A stretch of 64,000 nucleotides of DNA from Odoribacter splanchnicus DSM 20712 (GCF_000190535.1 NC_015160.1:62001-126000); one strand, 5' to 3'. Counted from the stretch's first letter, positions 1-8,807 are shown. Program-made: numbers and translations. The notes: a model not told the origin generated them from the letters alone.

Positions 1-1346
1 ATATCCGGTTGTTCGAATGCATCCCGGAATAAGGCTGCCTGGGTTTCGATATGAGCGATTACGGTATTGGTATCCCGTTTGTCGTAGCGGGGAGCTTGTA
101 TTTTTTGTAAGAATTTATTCTGAACTTCGGGAGAGGAAGAGGCCGGAAGAACCAATAGATTGCCTCCGTTCATCAGATAGTCTTCCCACATGCTTTCCAG
201 ACCCGTAGAGCTGTCGGTCAGACCGTCCAGGATAATCAGGCTGTAGCGGGGAAGGTTTTGCCGGACTGCCTGGTTGACAGGAATGGAGGTAAAACTAAAA
301 TGGCTGGAATCCGAAAATAGTTTTCCAAAATAGGGATTTTCCTCCTGTTGCCATAAATACAGAATTTCGGTATTTTCACTGACCGGATAGGCAAAATAAA
401 ATGTATTGTCGAAAAGGACCGGAAAATCGGAGATTTCTACCGTTCCCTTATAAAAGTCTTCTGCTGTGTTCAGATAACTGATTTCAACCTTCTTTTCGCT
501 ATGGGCTTCGAGATCGGTTTGGATGATGCTGCGCTTTTTTCCGTTGATCGTCAGGGTGAGCGGAATATGGTGAAAATCCCTGTCTGAAGTGTTGACCAGG
601 GTGATATATACTGTTTCGGATTGATTTTGTTTATGGAAGGCTTGCCCGAAGTTCACTTCTTTGATATAGAGATTACTTCGGTTTTCAGGTTTCATCATCA
701 GAAAGACGGATTCCAGGGTTGAGTCGGTGGTGATGTGTTGGAAATCACAGTTCTTTTTCTGGAAATCAGAAATCAGGAATAGCGTACCCGGCTGGTTTTC
801 TCCCGATTCTTTTACTTCTTTATAGACTTGAGAAAGTGGTTTAGTGGCCGGGCTGATTTTAAGATTCCCGATAGCCTGGAGCATTTTTTCTTTATCCAAT
901 GTGACCGGAAGAACTTTATCATTGGTGAACAAGCTGAAACGGCTACCGGCGGGATAGGTATCGACGATGTCGAAAAGATATTTTTTCGCTTCTTCGAAAA
1001 GACTTCCTTGCGAACCTGTATTGGTCATCGAGAAAGAATTGTCGGCGTAGATAAAAATCCGGGGAGTGGTCGTTGCGGGTAAAGCTTTTCCTTCCGGGTT
1101 GAGATAGGGGGTAGCAAAAGCGATGACGATACAGCTTAAAGCTAATAGACGCAGAAACAACAACACTAAATTTTTTAAACGTGAACTGTTTTTCTTTTGC
1201 TTTTGTAAAGCTTCCAGAAAGTTGAAGTTGCTGAAATAGACTTTTTTATATCGCTTTAAACTGAACAAATGTAATAGAACAGGTATAGCCAATAACAGTA
1301 ATCCGTATAGAAATACCGGATGTAGAAATTGAATGACTGATAACAT
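1..1346 (-). CDS. BatA-type membrane protein with VWA-like region, C-terminus outside window
   Basis: Reading the minus strand from the ATG at 1346 gives 448 codons without a stop up to the window edge, so the gene is partial. The N-terminus (MLSVIQFLHPVFLYG) has two hydrophobic stretches (about residues 1-25 and 58-78) separated by a basic loop, the layout of the BatA N-terminal double-anchor domain. It is followed by a region with a DNSxS-like motif (IYADNSFSM) typical of von Willebrand A folds, then a periplasmic beta-rich part. Bacteroidetes homologues are long inner-membrane proteins of unknown role, distantly related to Bat aerotolerance proteins. It is divergent from parA, so the 255 bases up to 1601 carry both promoters. 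The domain assignment is from memory of the family; function is unknown. Confidence 0.7.
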   Translation of the reverse strand, partial: MLSVIQFLHPVFLYGLLLLAIPVLLHLFSLKRYKKVYFSNFNFLEALQKQKKNSSRLKNLVLLFLRLLALSCIVIAFATPYLNPEGKALPATTTPRIFIYADNSFSMTNTGSQGSLFEEAKKYLFDIVDTYPAGSRFSLFTNDKVLPVTLDKEKMLQAIGNLKISPATKPLSQVYKEVKESGENQPGTLFLISDFQKKNCDFQHITTDSTLESVFLMMKPENRSNLYIKEVNFGQAFHKQNQSETVYITLVNTSDRDFHHIPLTLTINGKKRSIIQTDLEAHSEKKVEISYLNTAEDFYKGTVEISDFPVLFDNTFYFAYPVSENTEILYLWQQEENPYFGKLFSDSSHFSFTSIPVNQAVRQNLPRYSLIILDGLTDSSTGLESMWEDYLMNGGNLLVLPASSSPEVQNKFLQKIQAPRYDKRDTNTVIAHIETQAALFRDAFEQPD

Positions 1347-1601
1347 AAATACTCGATTTATCGATTAAATATACCTGATTGAGGGTACCGACTATTTGCG
1401 GGAGTAAAAGTAGCAATAATTTCTGTTTTTCGGGATAAGTTTATCCCGGAGAGTGAGGCGGTTTGTATATCTCTGACTGTCAGTTTGAAAAAATGAATTG
1501 TTAGTAAAAAAGCCGTTTTTGTTATTAAAAAGGTATTCAAAAATCAAAGAGATAATTTTTTTAATTGTACTTTTACGACAAATATCATAAAATGGGAATT
1601 T

Positions 1602-2372
1602 ATGTCTAAGATCATTGCTATTGCAAATCAAAAAGGTGGTGTCGGAAAAACAACAACTTCAGTGAATCTTGCTGCCAGTCTGGCAGTTTTGGAGCAAAAA
1701 ATTTTGTTGGTAGATGCAGATCCACAGGGAAATGCTTCGTCTGGATTGGGATATGACGTGCAAAAATTAGGAGATTCGACCATCTATGAATGTCTGGTCG
1801 ACGGACTGGAAGCAGAAAAGGCAACATTGAAGACTGAGATCGACCGTTTAGCTTTATTACCTTCTAACATTAACCTGGTCGGAGCTGAAGTAGATATGAT
1901 GAATCTGGAGGACCGTGAAAATATCATGAAGAAAGTGCTTGCACCGGTGAGGGATAAATACGATTATATTCTGATCGACTGTTCACCTTCTTTGGGACTG
2001 ATTACCGTAAATTCACTGACAGCTGCCGACTCTGTGATTATTCCGGTGCAATGTGAGTATTTTGCTTTGGAAGGACTTGGAAAATTGTTGAGTACGATAA
2101 AACTGATTCAGAAACGGTTGAATACCGATCTGGAGATCGAGGGATTTGTGTTGACGATGTACGATGCCCGGTTGAGGTTGTCGAATCAGGTGGTTGAAGA
2201 GGTGAGAAAGAATTTTCAGGATATGGTGTTCAAGACATTGATCAACCGGAATACGAAACTGGCAGAAGCTCCCGGATTCGGACAGCCTGCTATCCTCTAC
2301 GATGCAAATAGCCGTGGATCTGAAGACTATATGTTGTTGGCACAAGAGTTGATTAAAAGAAATTTGGAATAA
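1602..2372 (+). CDS. parA: ParA/Soj chromosome-partitioning ATPase
   Basis: 256 residues, normal length for a chromosomal ParA. The deviant Walker A motif KGGVGKTT lies at residues 11-18, and VDADPQGN with the two acidic residues at 38 and 40 follows; a Walker B-like ILIDCSPS is in the middle. ParA dimerises on ATP, binds DNA non-specifically and is driven by ParB-parS complexes to separate replicated origins. It is followed 104 bases later by parB, the standard pairing. No lipid or membrane signal is present, so it acts in the cytoplasm on the nucleoid. I did not find a parS site (the usual GTTTCACGTGAAAC-like palindrome) in the window. Confidence 0.97.
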   Translation: MSKIIAIANQKGGVGKTTTSVNLAASLAVLEQKILLVDADPQGNASSGLGYDVQKLGDSTIYECLVDGLEAEKATLKTEIDRLALLPSNINLVGAEVDMMNLEDRENIMKKVLAPVRDKYDYILIDCSPSLGLITVNSLTAADSVIIPVQCEYFALEGLGKLLSTIKLIQKRLNTDLEIEGFVLTMYDARLRLSNQVVEEVRKNFQDMVFKTLINRNTKLAEAPGFGQPAILYDANSRGSEDYMLLAQELIKRNLE

Positions 2373-2476
2373 AAGTAGATCTACATTAAAATAAATACAG
2401 AAGGAAGATTTTCGATTTACGATCGTATCCCTTTTTATATCGAATCGTAAATTTATAATCAAAATGAAATAGAGTT

Positions 2477-3379
2477 ATGGCAAAAAAAAATGTATTAGGA
2501 CGGGGGTTGGGAGCCCTGATTGCTGATGCGGCTGAAGAACCGGTGACCAGAGAGATTGTCGTATCGGCCATACAAGAGTTGAATCTTGCCGATATCCGTC
2601 CCAATCCTTTTCAGCCGAGAACGGAGTTTGACGAGGAGGCTCTGAGTGAGTTGGCTGCCTCTATTAAAGCGATAGGAATTGTACAACCCATTACCGTGAG
2701 GGCTGTCGAAGAAGGGAAATATGAGATTATTGCCGGAGAAAGAAGATTCCGGGCTTCCAAATTAGCCGGGTTGTCGACTATTCCGGCTTATATTCGTAAA
2801 ACAGAAGACGATAGTCTGCTGGAATTAGCTTTGATCGAGAATATTCAGCGTGAAGATCTGAATGCGATCGAGGTTGCCATCAGTTACCAGCGTTTGATAG
2901 ATGAATGCAATCTCACTCAGGATGGCTTGAGTGAGAGAGTCGGGAAAAAAAGAGCTACTATTGCCAATTATCTTCGTTTATTGAAATTGCCTGCTCAGAT
3001 TCAATTGGCTGTCCGGGATAAAAAAATTTCCATGGGACATGCGCGGGCGATATTGGGAGTAGAGGACCCGGATACCCAGCTGATGATCTTCGAACAGATT
3101 CTGGAGTATGATTTCTCGGTGCGGAAAGTGGAAGAGATCGTCCGGGAATTGGTACATCCTCAGGTGGAAGAACCTGCAGAGGCTCCGGTCGTTGAAGATA
3201 AACCGAAGAAGAGTAACGAGATCGGAGATTATATCGAGTTGCAAAAACATCTGTCACGGCGTTTCGATACCAAGGTGGAACTGAAACGCAATGAAAGCGG
3301 GAAAGGAAAAATTATTATAGGCTTTAAGTCTGATGCAGAACTGGAAAAGATCATCGAGTTGTTGGATAAGATTGAATGA
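2477..3379 (+). CDS. parB: ParB/Spo0J partition protein
   Basis: 300 residues. The N-terminal ParB/Srx nuclease-fold domain carries the CTP-binding signature GERRFRAS at residues 87-94, preceded by LIENIQRED-type helices; a KorB/ParB helix-turn-helix follows around residues 140-180 and a dimerisation tail ends the protein. ParB loads on parS, spreads as a CTP-dependent clamp and stimulates ParA. It lies directly downstream of parA and its stop codon overlaps the start of the next gene (3376) by four bases, so the three genes are likely co-transcribed and translationally coupled. Confidence 0.97.
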   Translation: MAKKNVLGRGLGALIADAAEEPVTREIVVSAIQELNLADIRPNPFQPRTEFDEEALSELAASIKAIGIVQPITVRAVEEGKYEIIAGERRFRASKLAGLSTIPAYIRKTEDDSLLELALIENIQREDLNAIEVAISYQRLIDECNLTQDGLSERVGKKRATIANYLRLLKLPAQIQLAVRDKKISMGHARAILGVEDPDTQLMIFEQILEYDFSVRKVEEIVRELVHPQVEEPAEAPVVEDKPKKSNEIGDYIELQKHLSRRFDTKVELKRNESGKGKIIIGFKSDAELEKIIELLDKIE

Positions 3380-4050
3380 GAAAAATTGTTTGTTTGATAG
3401 TAGCCATTCTGGCAGGACTTAGTGTGAAAGCATTGAGTTTATCGCAAGATTCGGTGACTCAGCTAGTAACTGCCGACGATACGCTTAAAGCTTTTGAGAA
3501 GATCGTCAGGAAACCTCATTCTCCTCATAAAGCCACGATTATGGCTATGCTTCTTCCCGGATCGGGACAGATATACAACGGACAATGGTGGAAAGTGCCT
3601 ATCCTGTACGGGGGTATGGCTGCCGATATTTATGGTATTGCCTGGAACCAGAAGCGTTTCAAGGAGTATCGGGATGCTTATGTCGAATGGGTGCAGTATC
3701 TGGATGCGAAAGCCAAAGATCCGGATACGCCTTATCCGCAAAATCCCGCGTGGGATAAAATTCCCAAAGCTTTCGATGTGGAGACCGATCCTTATTTGCA
3801 AACATCCCAGGGACAAACCTGGTTTAAAAATACGTTGAGTAACCGGAAAACTTCTTTTAAGCGGAACCGGGATTTGTGCTATATTGTGATGGCCGCTATT
3901 TATGCCATTAATATTATCGATGCCACGGTGTATGCGCATTTTTATGATTTTGAGATAGATGATAATCTGAGTTTTAATTTACAACCTACTTCTTCCTATA
4001 GTCCTGTTAGCGGAGGAAGTATCGGTTTGACTTTAACTTTTAATTTTTAA
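3376..4050 (+). CDS. DUF5683 membrane protein
   Basis: 224 residues with an N-terminal signal peptide (MRKIVCLIVAILAGLSVKA). The sequence AMLLPGSGQIYNGQWWK near residue 57, followed by a hydrophobic helix, is the hallmark of DUF5683, a family that in Bacteroidetes commonly sits between parB and a LysM lytic transglycosylase, exactly as here. A second hydrophobic segment (CYIVMAAIYAINIIDATVYA) and a beta-rich C-terminus ending in phenylalanine (LTFNF) suggest envelope location. Role unknown; linkage to partition and peptidoglycan genes suggests a growth- or division-related envelope function (inference). Start overlaps parB stop as ATGA. Confidence 0.88.
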   Translation: MRKIVCLIVAILAGLSVKALSLSQDSVTQLVTADDTLKAFEKIVRKPHSPHKATIMAMLLPGSGQIYNGQWWKVPILYGGMAADIYGIAWNQKRFKEYRDAYVEWVQYLDAKAKDPDTPYPQNPAWDKIPKAFDVETDPYLQTSQGQTWFKNTLSNRKTSFKRNRDLCYIVMAAIYAINIIDATVYAHFYDFEIDDNLSFNLQPTSSYSPVSGGSIGLTLTFNF

Positions 4051-4056
4051 CGCGAG

Positions 4057-5631
4057 ATGATACGTTTTTTGTTTTTTGCTGTATCCTGTCTGCTATATCA
4101 TGCTGTATGCGGGGTGAATGTGGTGTCTAAAGATAGTGTTGCTTCGGTAGAGCAAGATACTGTAATTGAAAATCAGATTATAACGGATTCTATTCCGGAA
4201 TCTTTTCTGGAGAAATTGGATTATTATTATACGAGCTGGTATACAGGGAAACGGGATAGTACTTATTATGTCGATTCGCTTTGTATAGCAGAGAGTTGTA
4301 AAAATATTGTTCCCTGTAACGATTCGGTTTATCTGTTGCGTTTGGATTCTTTACAATCTGCCGTTCCATTGTCGTTCAACGATATTGTCCGTACGTACAT
4401 CGAACTGTATACGGTGAAAAAACGGTTGCAGGTAGCCAATATGTTAGGACGGAGTGAATATTATTTCCCCATTTTCGAAGAAGCGTTGGATGCAGAGTGT
4501 ATGCCTTTGGAACTGAAATATTTGCCTGTAATCGAGAGTGCTTTAAATCCGAAAGCTTTATCCAGGGCGGGGGCCTGTGGATTGTGGCAATTCATGTACG
4601 GCACAGGGAAAATGTATAAGCTTGAAATCAATTCCTATGTCGACGAACGCCGTGATCCGGTAAAAGCAACTCAGGCGGCAGTTCGCTATCTGAACGATCT
4701 GTATGCTATTTATGAAGACTGGATTCTGGTGATAGCTGCTTATAACTGTGGGCCGGGGAATGTCAATAAAGCGATTCGTCGTTCCGGAGGAAAAAAGAAT
4801 TATTGGGATATATACTATCATCTGCCTAGAGAGACCCGGGGATATGTGCCCGCTTTTATCGCTGCGAATTATGTATTCGCTTATTATAAAGAACATGGCA
4901 TTTTCCCGATAGAATCAACCTTGCCGCCGATGTGTGACAGTATTATGGTGAACGATGCTTTGCATTTCGAGCAAATTGCGGCCAAGCTGGATTTTTCTGT
5001 TGAAGAATTGCGTGATTTGAACCCTCAGTACCGGGCCGACGTTATTCCTGCCGGTTTTGGAAAATCGTACGCTTTGAAGATGCCTTATAACCATATCGGT
5101 AGTTTTATCGATAATCAGGATTCTATTTTTGCTTGTAACCGCAGTAAATATTTCAACGATAACGATCGGACCGCCGATCCTAAAAACCGGATTAAAGTGC
5201 ATGCACAGGCTTTGGGACAGGACGGACGGGCCCGTTTGGTATATACTGTGAAAAGTGGTGATGTACCCGGAGCTATTGCTATGAAATTCAATGTCCGCTT
5301 GGCCGACCTGAAATACTGGAACAACCTCAATAAACGGATGACGATCCGGCCGGGGCAAAAATTGGTGGTGTATGTACCTGAGAAAAAAGCCAATCAATAC
5401 AAGAATAAGGCTGCTTATACCGGTAAGGAAGATAACGTAGCCTCAGCCCCGAAAGTCGAAACGATCGATGGTGAGTTTGTATTGTATACCGTCCGGAAAG
5501 GAGAAAACCTTTGGTCTATCGCCAAGAAATATCCGGGAGTATCGAATAAGGATATTATGCGCTGGAACGGAATCTCTGAAAATCAGGTCAAAGACATTCG
5601 TCCGGGACAAAAGTTAAAGATAAAGATTTAG
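4057..5631 (+). CDS. MltD-like lytic transglycosylase with LysM repeats
   Basis: 524 residues. After a signal peptide (about residues 1-19) comes an SLT-type lysozyme-fold domain; the catalytic glutamate is E160 in LPVIESALNP, followed by the family motif AGACGLWQFM (about 171-180) and AAYNCGPGNVN. Two clear LysM modules occupy about residues 390-436 and 476-524 (YTVKSGD and YTVRKGENLWSIAKKYPG), with a weaker LysM-like stretch near 300-340. The enzyme cleaves glycan strands of peptidoglycan by intramolecular transglycosylation, forming anhydro-muropeptides, and uses LysM to bind glycan. It is the last gene of the parAB cluster, six bases after DUF5683, and ends at a strong terminator. Confidence 0.93.
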   Translation: MIRFLFFAVSCLLYHAVCGVNVVSKDSVASVEQDTVIENQIITDSIPESFLEKLDYYYTSWYTGKRDSTYYVDSLCIAESCKNIVPCNDSVYLLRLDSLQSAVPLSFNDIVRTYIELYTVKKRLQVANMLGRSEYYFPIFEEALDAECMPLELKYLPVIESALNPKALSRAGACGLWQFMYGTGKMYKLEINSYVDERRDPVKATQAAVRYLNDLYAIYEDWILVIAAYNCGPGNVNKAIRRSGGKKNYWDIYYHLPRETRGYVPAFIAANYVFAYYKEHGIFPIESTLPPMCDSIMVNDALHFEQIAAKLDFSVEELRDLNPQYRADVIPAGFGKSYALKMPYNHIGSFIDNQDSIFACNRSKYFNDNDRTADPKNRIKVHAQALGQDGRARLVYTVKSGDVPGAIAMKFNVRLADLKYWNNLNKRMTIRPGQKLVVYVPEKKANQYKNKAAYTGKEDNVASAPKVETIDGEFVLYTVRKGENLWSIAKKYPGVSNKDIMRWNGISENQVKDIRPGQKLKIKI

Positions 5632-5688
5632 TTTAATTTTTTTCATTAAGAATAATATACAACTTTCAAATTAGGTATTAATTAAAAA

Positions 5689-5735
5689 ACACCCAATTTT
5701 ACAAATCCGGGTGTAAAATTGGGTGTTGTTTTTGT
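5689..5735. terminator. Bidirectional terminator between the lytic transglycosylase and ssrA remnant
   Basis: Perfect 15-bp arms at 5689-5703 and 5712-5726 with an 8-base loop; T-rich on the plus side (5727-5733) and on the minus side (complement of the A run 5684-5688). It would stop the parAB cluster on the plus strand and the original tmRNA gene on the minus strand. Confidence 0.85.
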
Positions 5736-5761
5736 AAAATACTGATAATCAGCGTTTGTTG

Positions 5762-5993
5762 TGGAGCAGCAGGGAATCGAACCCTGGTCCAAACACGGAA
5801 TCCATATGCTTTCTACATGCTTAGTCGCTTATTGGTTTTCGACGATGGTCCGGAAAGTGACACCCAAGCCATCGCTTATCCTCTTAAATTTTCGCCTTTC
5901 GCCAAAGGTGGGCTAAGACTAACCTTAAATTGACTGCACCCCGTATGCCGACCGGAATAAGGTGGGAACCACTGGCGGGATGTCTCGTCTCCG
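5762..5993 (-). pseudogene. ssrA 3' fragment (left attachment repeat)
   Basis: Identical to the intact tmRNA gene for 204 of its bases from the 3' end (5762-5965), then similar but not identical to 5993 (one inserted G and three C-to-T type differences), then unrelated. It contains the tRNA-like TPsiC arm and acceptor strand but lacks the tag reading frame and the 5' half, so it cannot work as tmRNA. Position 5759-5761 does not encode CCA. The identical part is the left att repeat; the diverged extension probably belongs to the element's own copy. Confidence 0.85.
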
Positions 5994-6530
5994 ATTAACA
6001 ATAAGTAAAATGAAATGTTTCTATATTTTGGTGCACCTTCAAAAGTGCACCAATTTTCTTTATAACAGGACACCTAAAAGTGCACCAAATTTTATAATAT
6101 ATTATTGAACTCTCTTTGTTTTTTATTCTTTAATGGTTATTCTTCATAGGCAATTACATTTAAAGTTTATACTTCTTGTCTATCGTAATGGAGTAATAAA
6201 ATACTGACTTTATATACTCTTATACTCATATACTTTGAGTTGGTGGAAAATTTGGTAAAAGGTATATATAACTGAAATTTCATACCAGACTGAACATATC
6301 ATTCCAATCCAGACGGTTAATCGTTGTGTTAGAATACTTCAAATTCACAATGTTCAGATGTATAAGATTAGATGTATAAGTGAATATTTTGCAAAGCCCA
6401 AAAATAGTCATTCTTTGTAAGTTGTTGAATATAAAAATAATAACCACCAATAAAGAATGTAAAAATTCGATTAGAATAAAGAATAGGACTTAAGTCTGAC
6501 AAAACAGGCCTTTGTATTACTTTGGGTGTT
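5994..6530. other. Left-end noncoding region of the island
   Basis: No gene found. It holds three copies of a 9-bp word (TTGGTGCAC inverted at 6028-6036, GTGCACCAA at 6045-6053 and 6080-6088), one copy of the dispersed TATATA repeat (6239-6280), several ATAAAGAAT words (about 6400-6490) like those near 16.5 kb, and AAGTCTGACAAAA at 6492-6504, which recurs at 10742-10754. The layout suggests recombinase-binding arms and other cis sites. Confidence 0.5.
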
Positions 6531-7097
6531 TTATCTCTTACATATCCCTTTTTTAGTTGGGAATAAAGTAGGTGTTACAATATAAGGACATGAATCTATA
6601 TAAAGGCAATCAAAGCATTTATGGTATATACATAGAAAACATTCTATTTCATGTATTTTAAAATCTTTCAATCCTAAATCATCAAATTTATCTCTGTTGA
6701 CAGACTTTCCATGAATACATAATTTATGTGCCCCCCAACTAGCCCCTTGTTGCAAATATACTTCAGTGGGTTCTAATCCTTTTAGATAGGCTATTCGTAT
6801 GGCAGTATCATATATAGCTAAACGCCCTATTTTGTATATTTTACAAGATTTAATTATTGTATATATGTCATCAAATGACTTTGCATTTTCTAGTTCTGTT
6901 TCTTTCTCCAAAACTTTTTGTGCAAACTCTTTTAAAATATTAGGATTAATTCGTCTTTGATGACCATGTTTAATATTAGAACTGTTGTATGATGTAGCTG
7001 CGCAGTAGAGGTCTTTGTAGCTTTCTAAATCAGCCTTTATATTTTGCCTATCACGTTCTAAAAAGGCATTTATCAGTTTTATATCTACCTTATTCAT
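6531..7097 (-). CDS. Hypothetical island protein with Cys-rich C-terminus
   Basis: 188 residues, no signal peptide. I do not recognise a family with confidence. The N-terminal third is charged and helical; the middle holds IYDTAIRIAYLKGLEP followed by VYLQQGASWGAHKL, a pattern that looks like a helix-hairpin-helix or glycosylase-like segment; the C-terminal 45 residues have eight cysteines including CFLCIYHKCFDC, which could bind zinc. It is the leftmost island gene, transcribed toward the attachment repeat, with a copy of the TATATA repeat about 95 bases upstream. Codon use is AT-rich like the rest of the island. Function unknown. Confidence 0.7.
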   Translation of the reverse strand: MNKVDIKLINAFLERDRQNIKADLESYKDLYCAATSYNSSNIKHGHQRRINPNILKEFAQKVLEKETELENAKSFDDIYTIIKSCKIYKIGRLAIYDTAIRIAYLKGLEPTEVYLQQGASWGAHKLCIHGKSVNRDKFDDLGLKDFKIHEIECFLCIYHKCFDCLYIDSCPYIVTPTLFPTKKGICKR

Positions 7098-7241
7098 CCT
7101 ATAAAATTAATTACTCACTGCATTTATTAATGTGCGCTATCTTCCCAAAGATACTAATATTCTTCATTGATGATTCTAAGTTAGTGTACTATTTTGTAAA
7201 AGGTATATATAACTGGAATTACTCTATTTTCTCACCACCAT

Positions 7242-7275
7242 AAAAAGAAAGCCAGCAAGCGTAAACCTGCTGACT
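7242..7275 (-). terminator. Terminator after the repeat-containing lipoprotein gene
   Basis: Minus-strand hairpin with 8-bp arms (7250-7257 and 7268-7275, one G-U pair) followed on that strand by TTCTTTTT (7242-7249). Lies 60 bases past the stop codon at 7335. Confidence 0.6.
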
Positions 7276-7334
7276 CTTTTCTACATTATTACTCTCAATA
7301 TCTAAGTATCAAGAATAGTAAAATTGGTAATAAT

Positions 7335-8140
7335 TTATTTTACTACTCTCCAATTTTTATTCTCTGCGATACTATAATTGCCATAGGGTGCACTAATTGA
7401 GATATAACCTGCTTCTTTCCCAGTCCAATTCGGCAAAGCATTATATATATTATTCATTGCTGTTTCTGAAAATTGATTATTAGAGCAATGTAACTCTTCC
7501 AATACTATGCATTTACTAATATCTAAAGTAGTTAATTTATTACCACTACACTCCAAAACAGTTAACGCTGTACATGTACTGACATCCAAAGTTGTCAATG
7601 AACAAGCAGAATAAAATTGTAATTCTGCTATTGAAGTACATCCACTTAGATTTATTGAGTTTATAGGGACATCTAATGAAATACTTTTCAAACCAATACA
7701 TCCATTAGCATTGAAATTTAACTTACTACCATCCTTATTAGCCTCTTCGTCACTAAATCCGACTAAGGTTGTAGGACATTTAGTTGCATCTATCAAAGTA
7801 ACAGTACAATCATAATAGAACATATCCATTTCTATATTGTCGATGTTCTTGATTGTAACAGTGTATTCCCCCTTTTGTGCATAAGTATGTTTTTTTCAAT
7901 ATAATACATATCATCATCTTTCTCTCCCTTATATTCATTTTGCTTTCCATCTCCCCAGTTAACATGAATAATCCCTAATTGAGGTGATTCTATCTGAAAG
8001 CTAAAAGTTTCGTCCTCAACCACTATTGTTAAAACTTCTTTATCAGAATTAAGTGGAGAAGGAGTTTCATTATCTTTTGAACACGCTGTAAACATTGTAG
8101 CATACATAGCTACCATTAATAAAATAAATATCTGTTTCAT
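7335..8140 (-). pseudogene. Leucine-rich-repeat lipoprotein, split by a -1 frameshift at an A7 run
   Basis: The N-terminal part (8140-7832) starts MKQIFILLMVAMYATMFTAC, a lipoprotein signal with a TAC lipobox; the C-terminal part (open in the next frame to 7335) has three to four 21-residue repeats of the type LTTLDVSxCTALTVLECSGNK, resembling Bacteroidetes LRR surface proteins. The two frames join at a run of seven A on the minus strand (7890-7896). Adding one base restores the smooth sequence YYIEKKHTYAQKGEYTVTIKN, typical of a PKD-like linker. So the gene is either a one-base-deletion pseudogene, a homopolymer sequencing error, or uses -1 frameshifting: the zero-frame reading is GAA AAA AAC, a canonical A_AAA_AAC slippery heptamer. 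Surface location likely; role unknown. Confidence 0.75.
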
Positions 8141-8167
8141 GGTCTTTCTATTTATTTAAATAATTCG

Positions 8168-8512
8168 TCAATATTTCTCTAAAATCACATCAACATAAGG
8201 GCTATATCCTTCTCTGTCAATACTTACTTCTTTAACATTAAGTCCACAGAATTTCATTGATGATTTGATACTTCTTAAATGTCCTTCCAATTCAGCTCCA
8301 TATATTGCAACAGAGCCAATATTACCATTCAAATCAGGACAAAACATAAACTTGTTTCGTAAGTTCCCATTTAGAGAAATATCAAGATTAACAATTCCAT
8401 TTCTAAAGTCATTGACTGTTTCAATTTGATACTTACTAAATGTAGGATGCGATGAGAAATTGTTGTAGATGGTATTTATCATCTGCAAACTTCTTTCGTT
8501 AAGATGATTCAT
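8168..8512 (-). CDS. Hypothetical 114-residue island protein
   Basis: No signal peptide or membrane segment. Unrecognised; mixed alpha/beta composition with a C-terminal YSPYVDVILEKY. The start ATG at 8512 lies about 48 bases downstream of the 3' end of a structured RNA on the same strand (8560-8801), and the gene ends 28 bases before the lipoprotein start at 8140. Whether the RNA's terminator-like end shields or regulates it is open. Base composition matches the island. Confidence 0.6.
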   Translation of the reverse strand: MNHLNERSLQMINTIYNNFSSHPTFSKYQIETVNDFRNGIVNLDISLNGNLRNKFMFCPDLNGNIGSVAIYGAELEGHLRSIKSSMKFCGLNVKEVSIDREGYSPYVDVILEKY

Positions 8513-8559
8513 AAGAAAATAGATTTAGCACCCCAGATTCCCAGAAAGGCAAGTTTATA

Positions 8560-8801
8560 AAATAAAGAAAGCGTGGGAACTGCTTAGTTTATCTGTCTTA
8601 AGGTATCGCCAAACACCCAACTGAAAATAAACAACCAACCCACGCTTAACCTTATATATTTGAGTAATATATATGGCAAGCGAACGTTTGTATCGTTTAT
8701 CCTTTCAGTTTTTGAAATTGGCGATTTCTAAGACAAGGATAAAAACTAAAACGCTTCTATAAAACTAATATGTCTGTCATGGTTGGATTTCTCCTTACAT
8801 A
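8560..8801 (-). ncRNA. Structured noncoding RNA, copy 1 (unassigned family)
   Basis: Minus-strand RNA homologous to 24665-24889. In 5' to 3' order: helix P1 (plus coordinates 8752-8756 with 8678-8682), P2 inside it (8735-8742 with 8697-8704, capped by an inner helix 8724-8728 with 8714-8718), P3 hairpin (about 8651-8677), and P4 (8639-8647 with 8569-8577), which encloses a smaller hairpin. It ends in a U-rich tail (8556-8568). P1, P3 and P4 have different bases but intact pairing in the second copy. A TAnnTTTG promoter precedes it. No protein-coding potential is shared between the copies. The transcript ends are estimates. Not recognised as RNase P, SRP, 6S or tmRNA. Confidence 0.72.
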
Positions 8802-8807
8802 ACATCA

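Noticed and set aside
1347..2476. parS site near parAB
   Set aside because: No palindrome resembling the parS consensus was found in the gaps around the genes.
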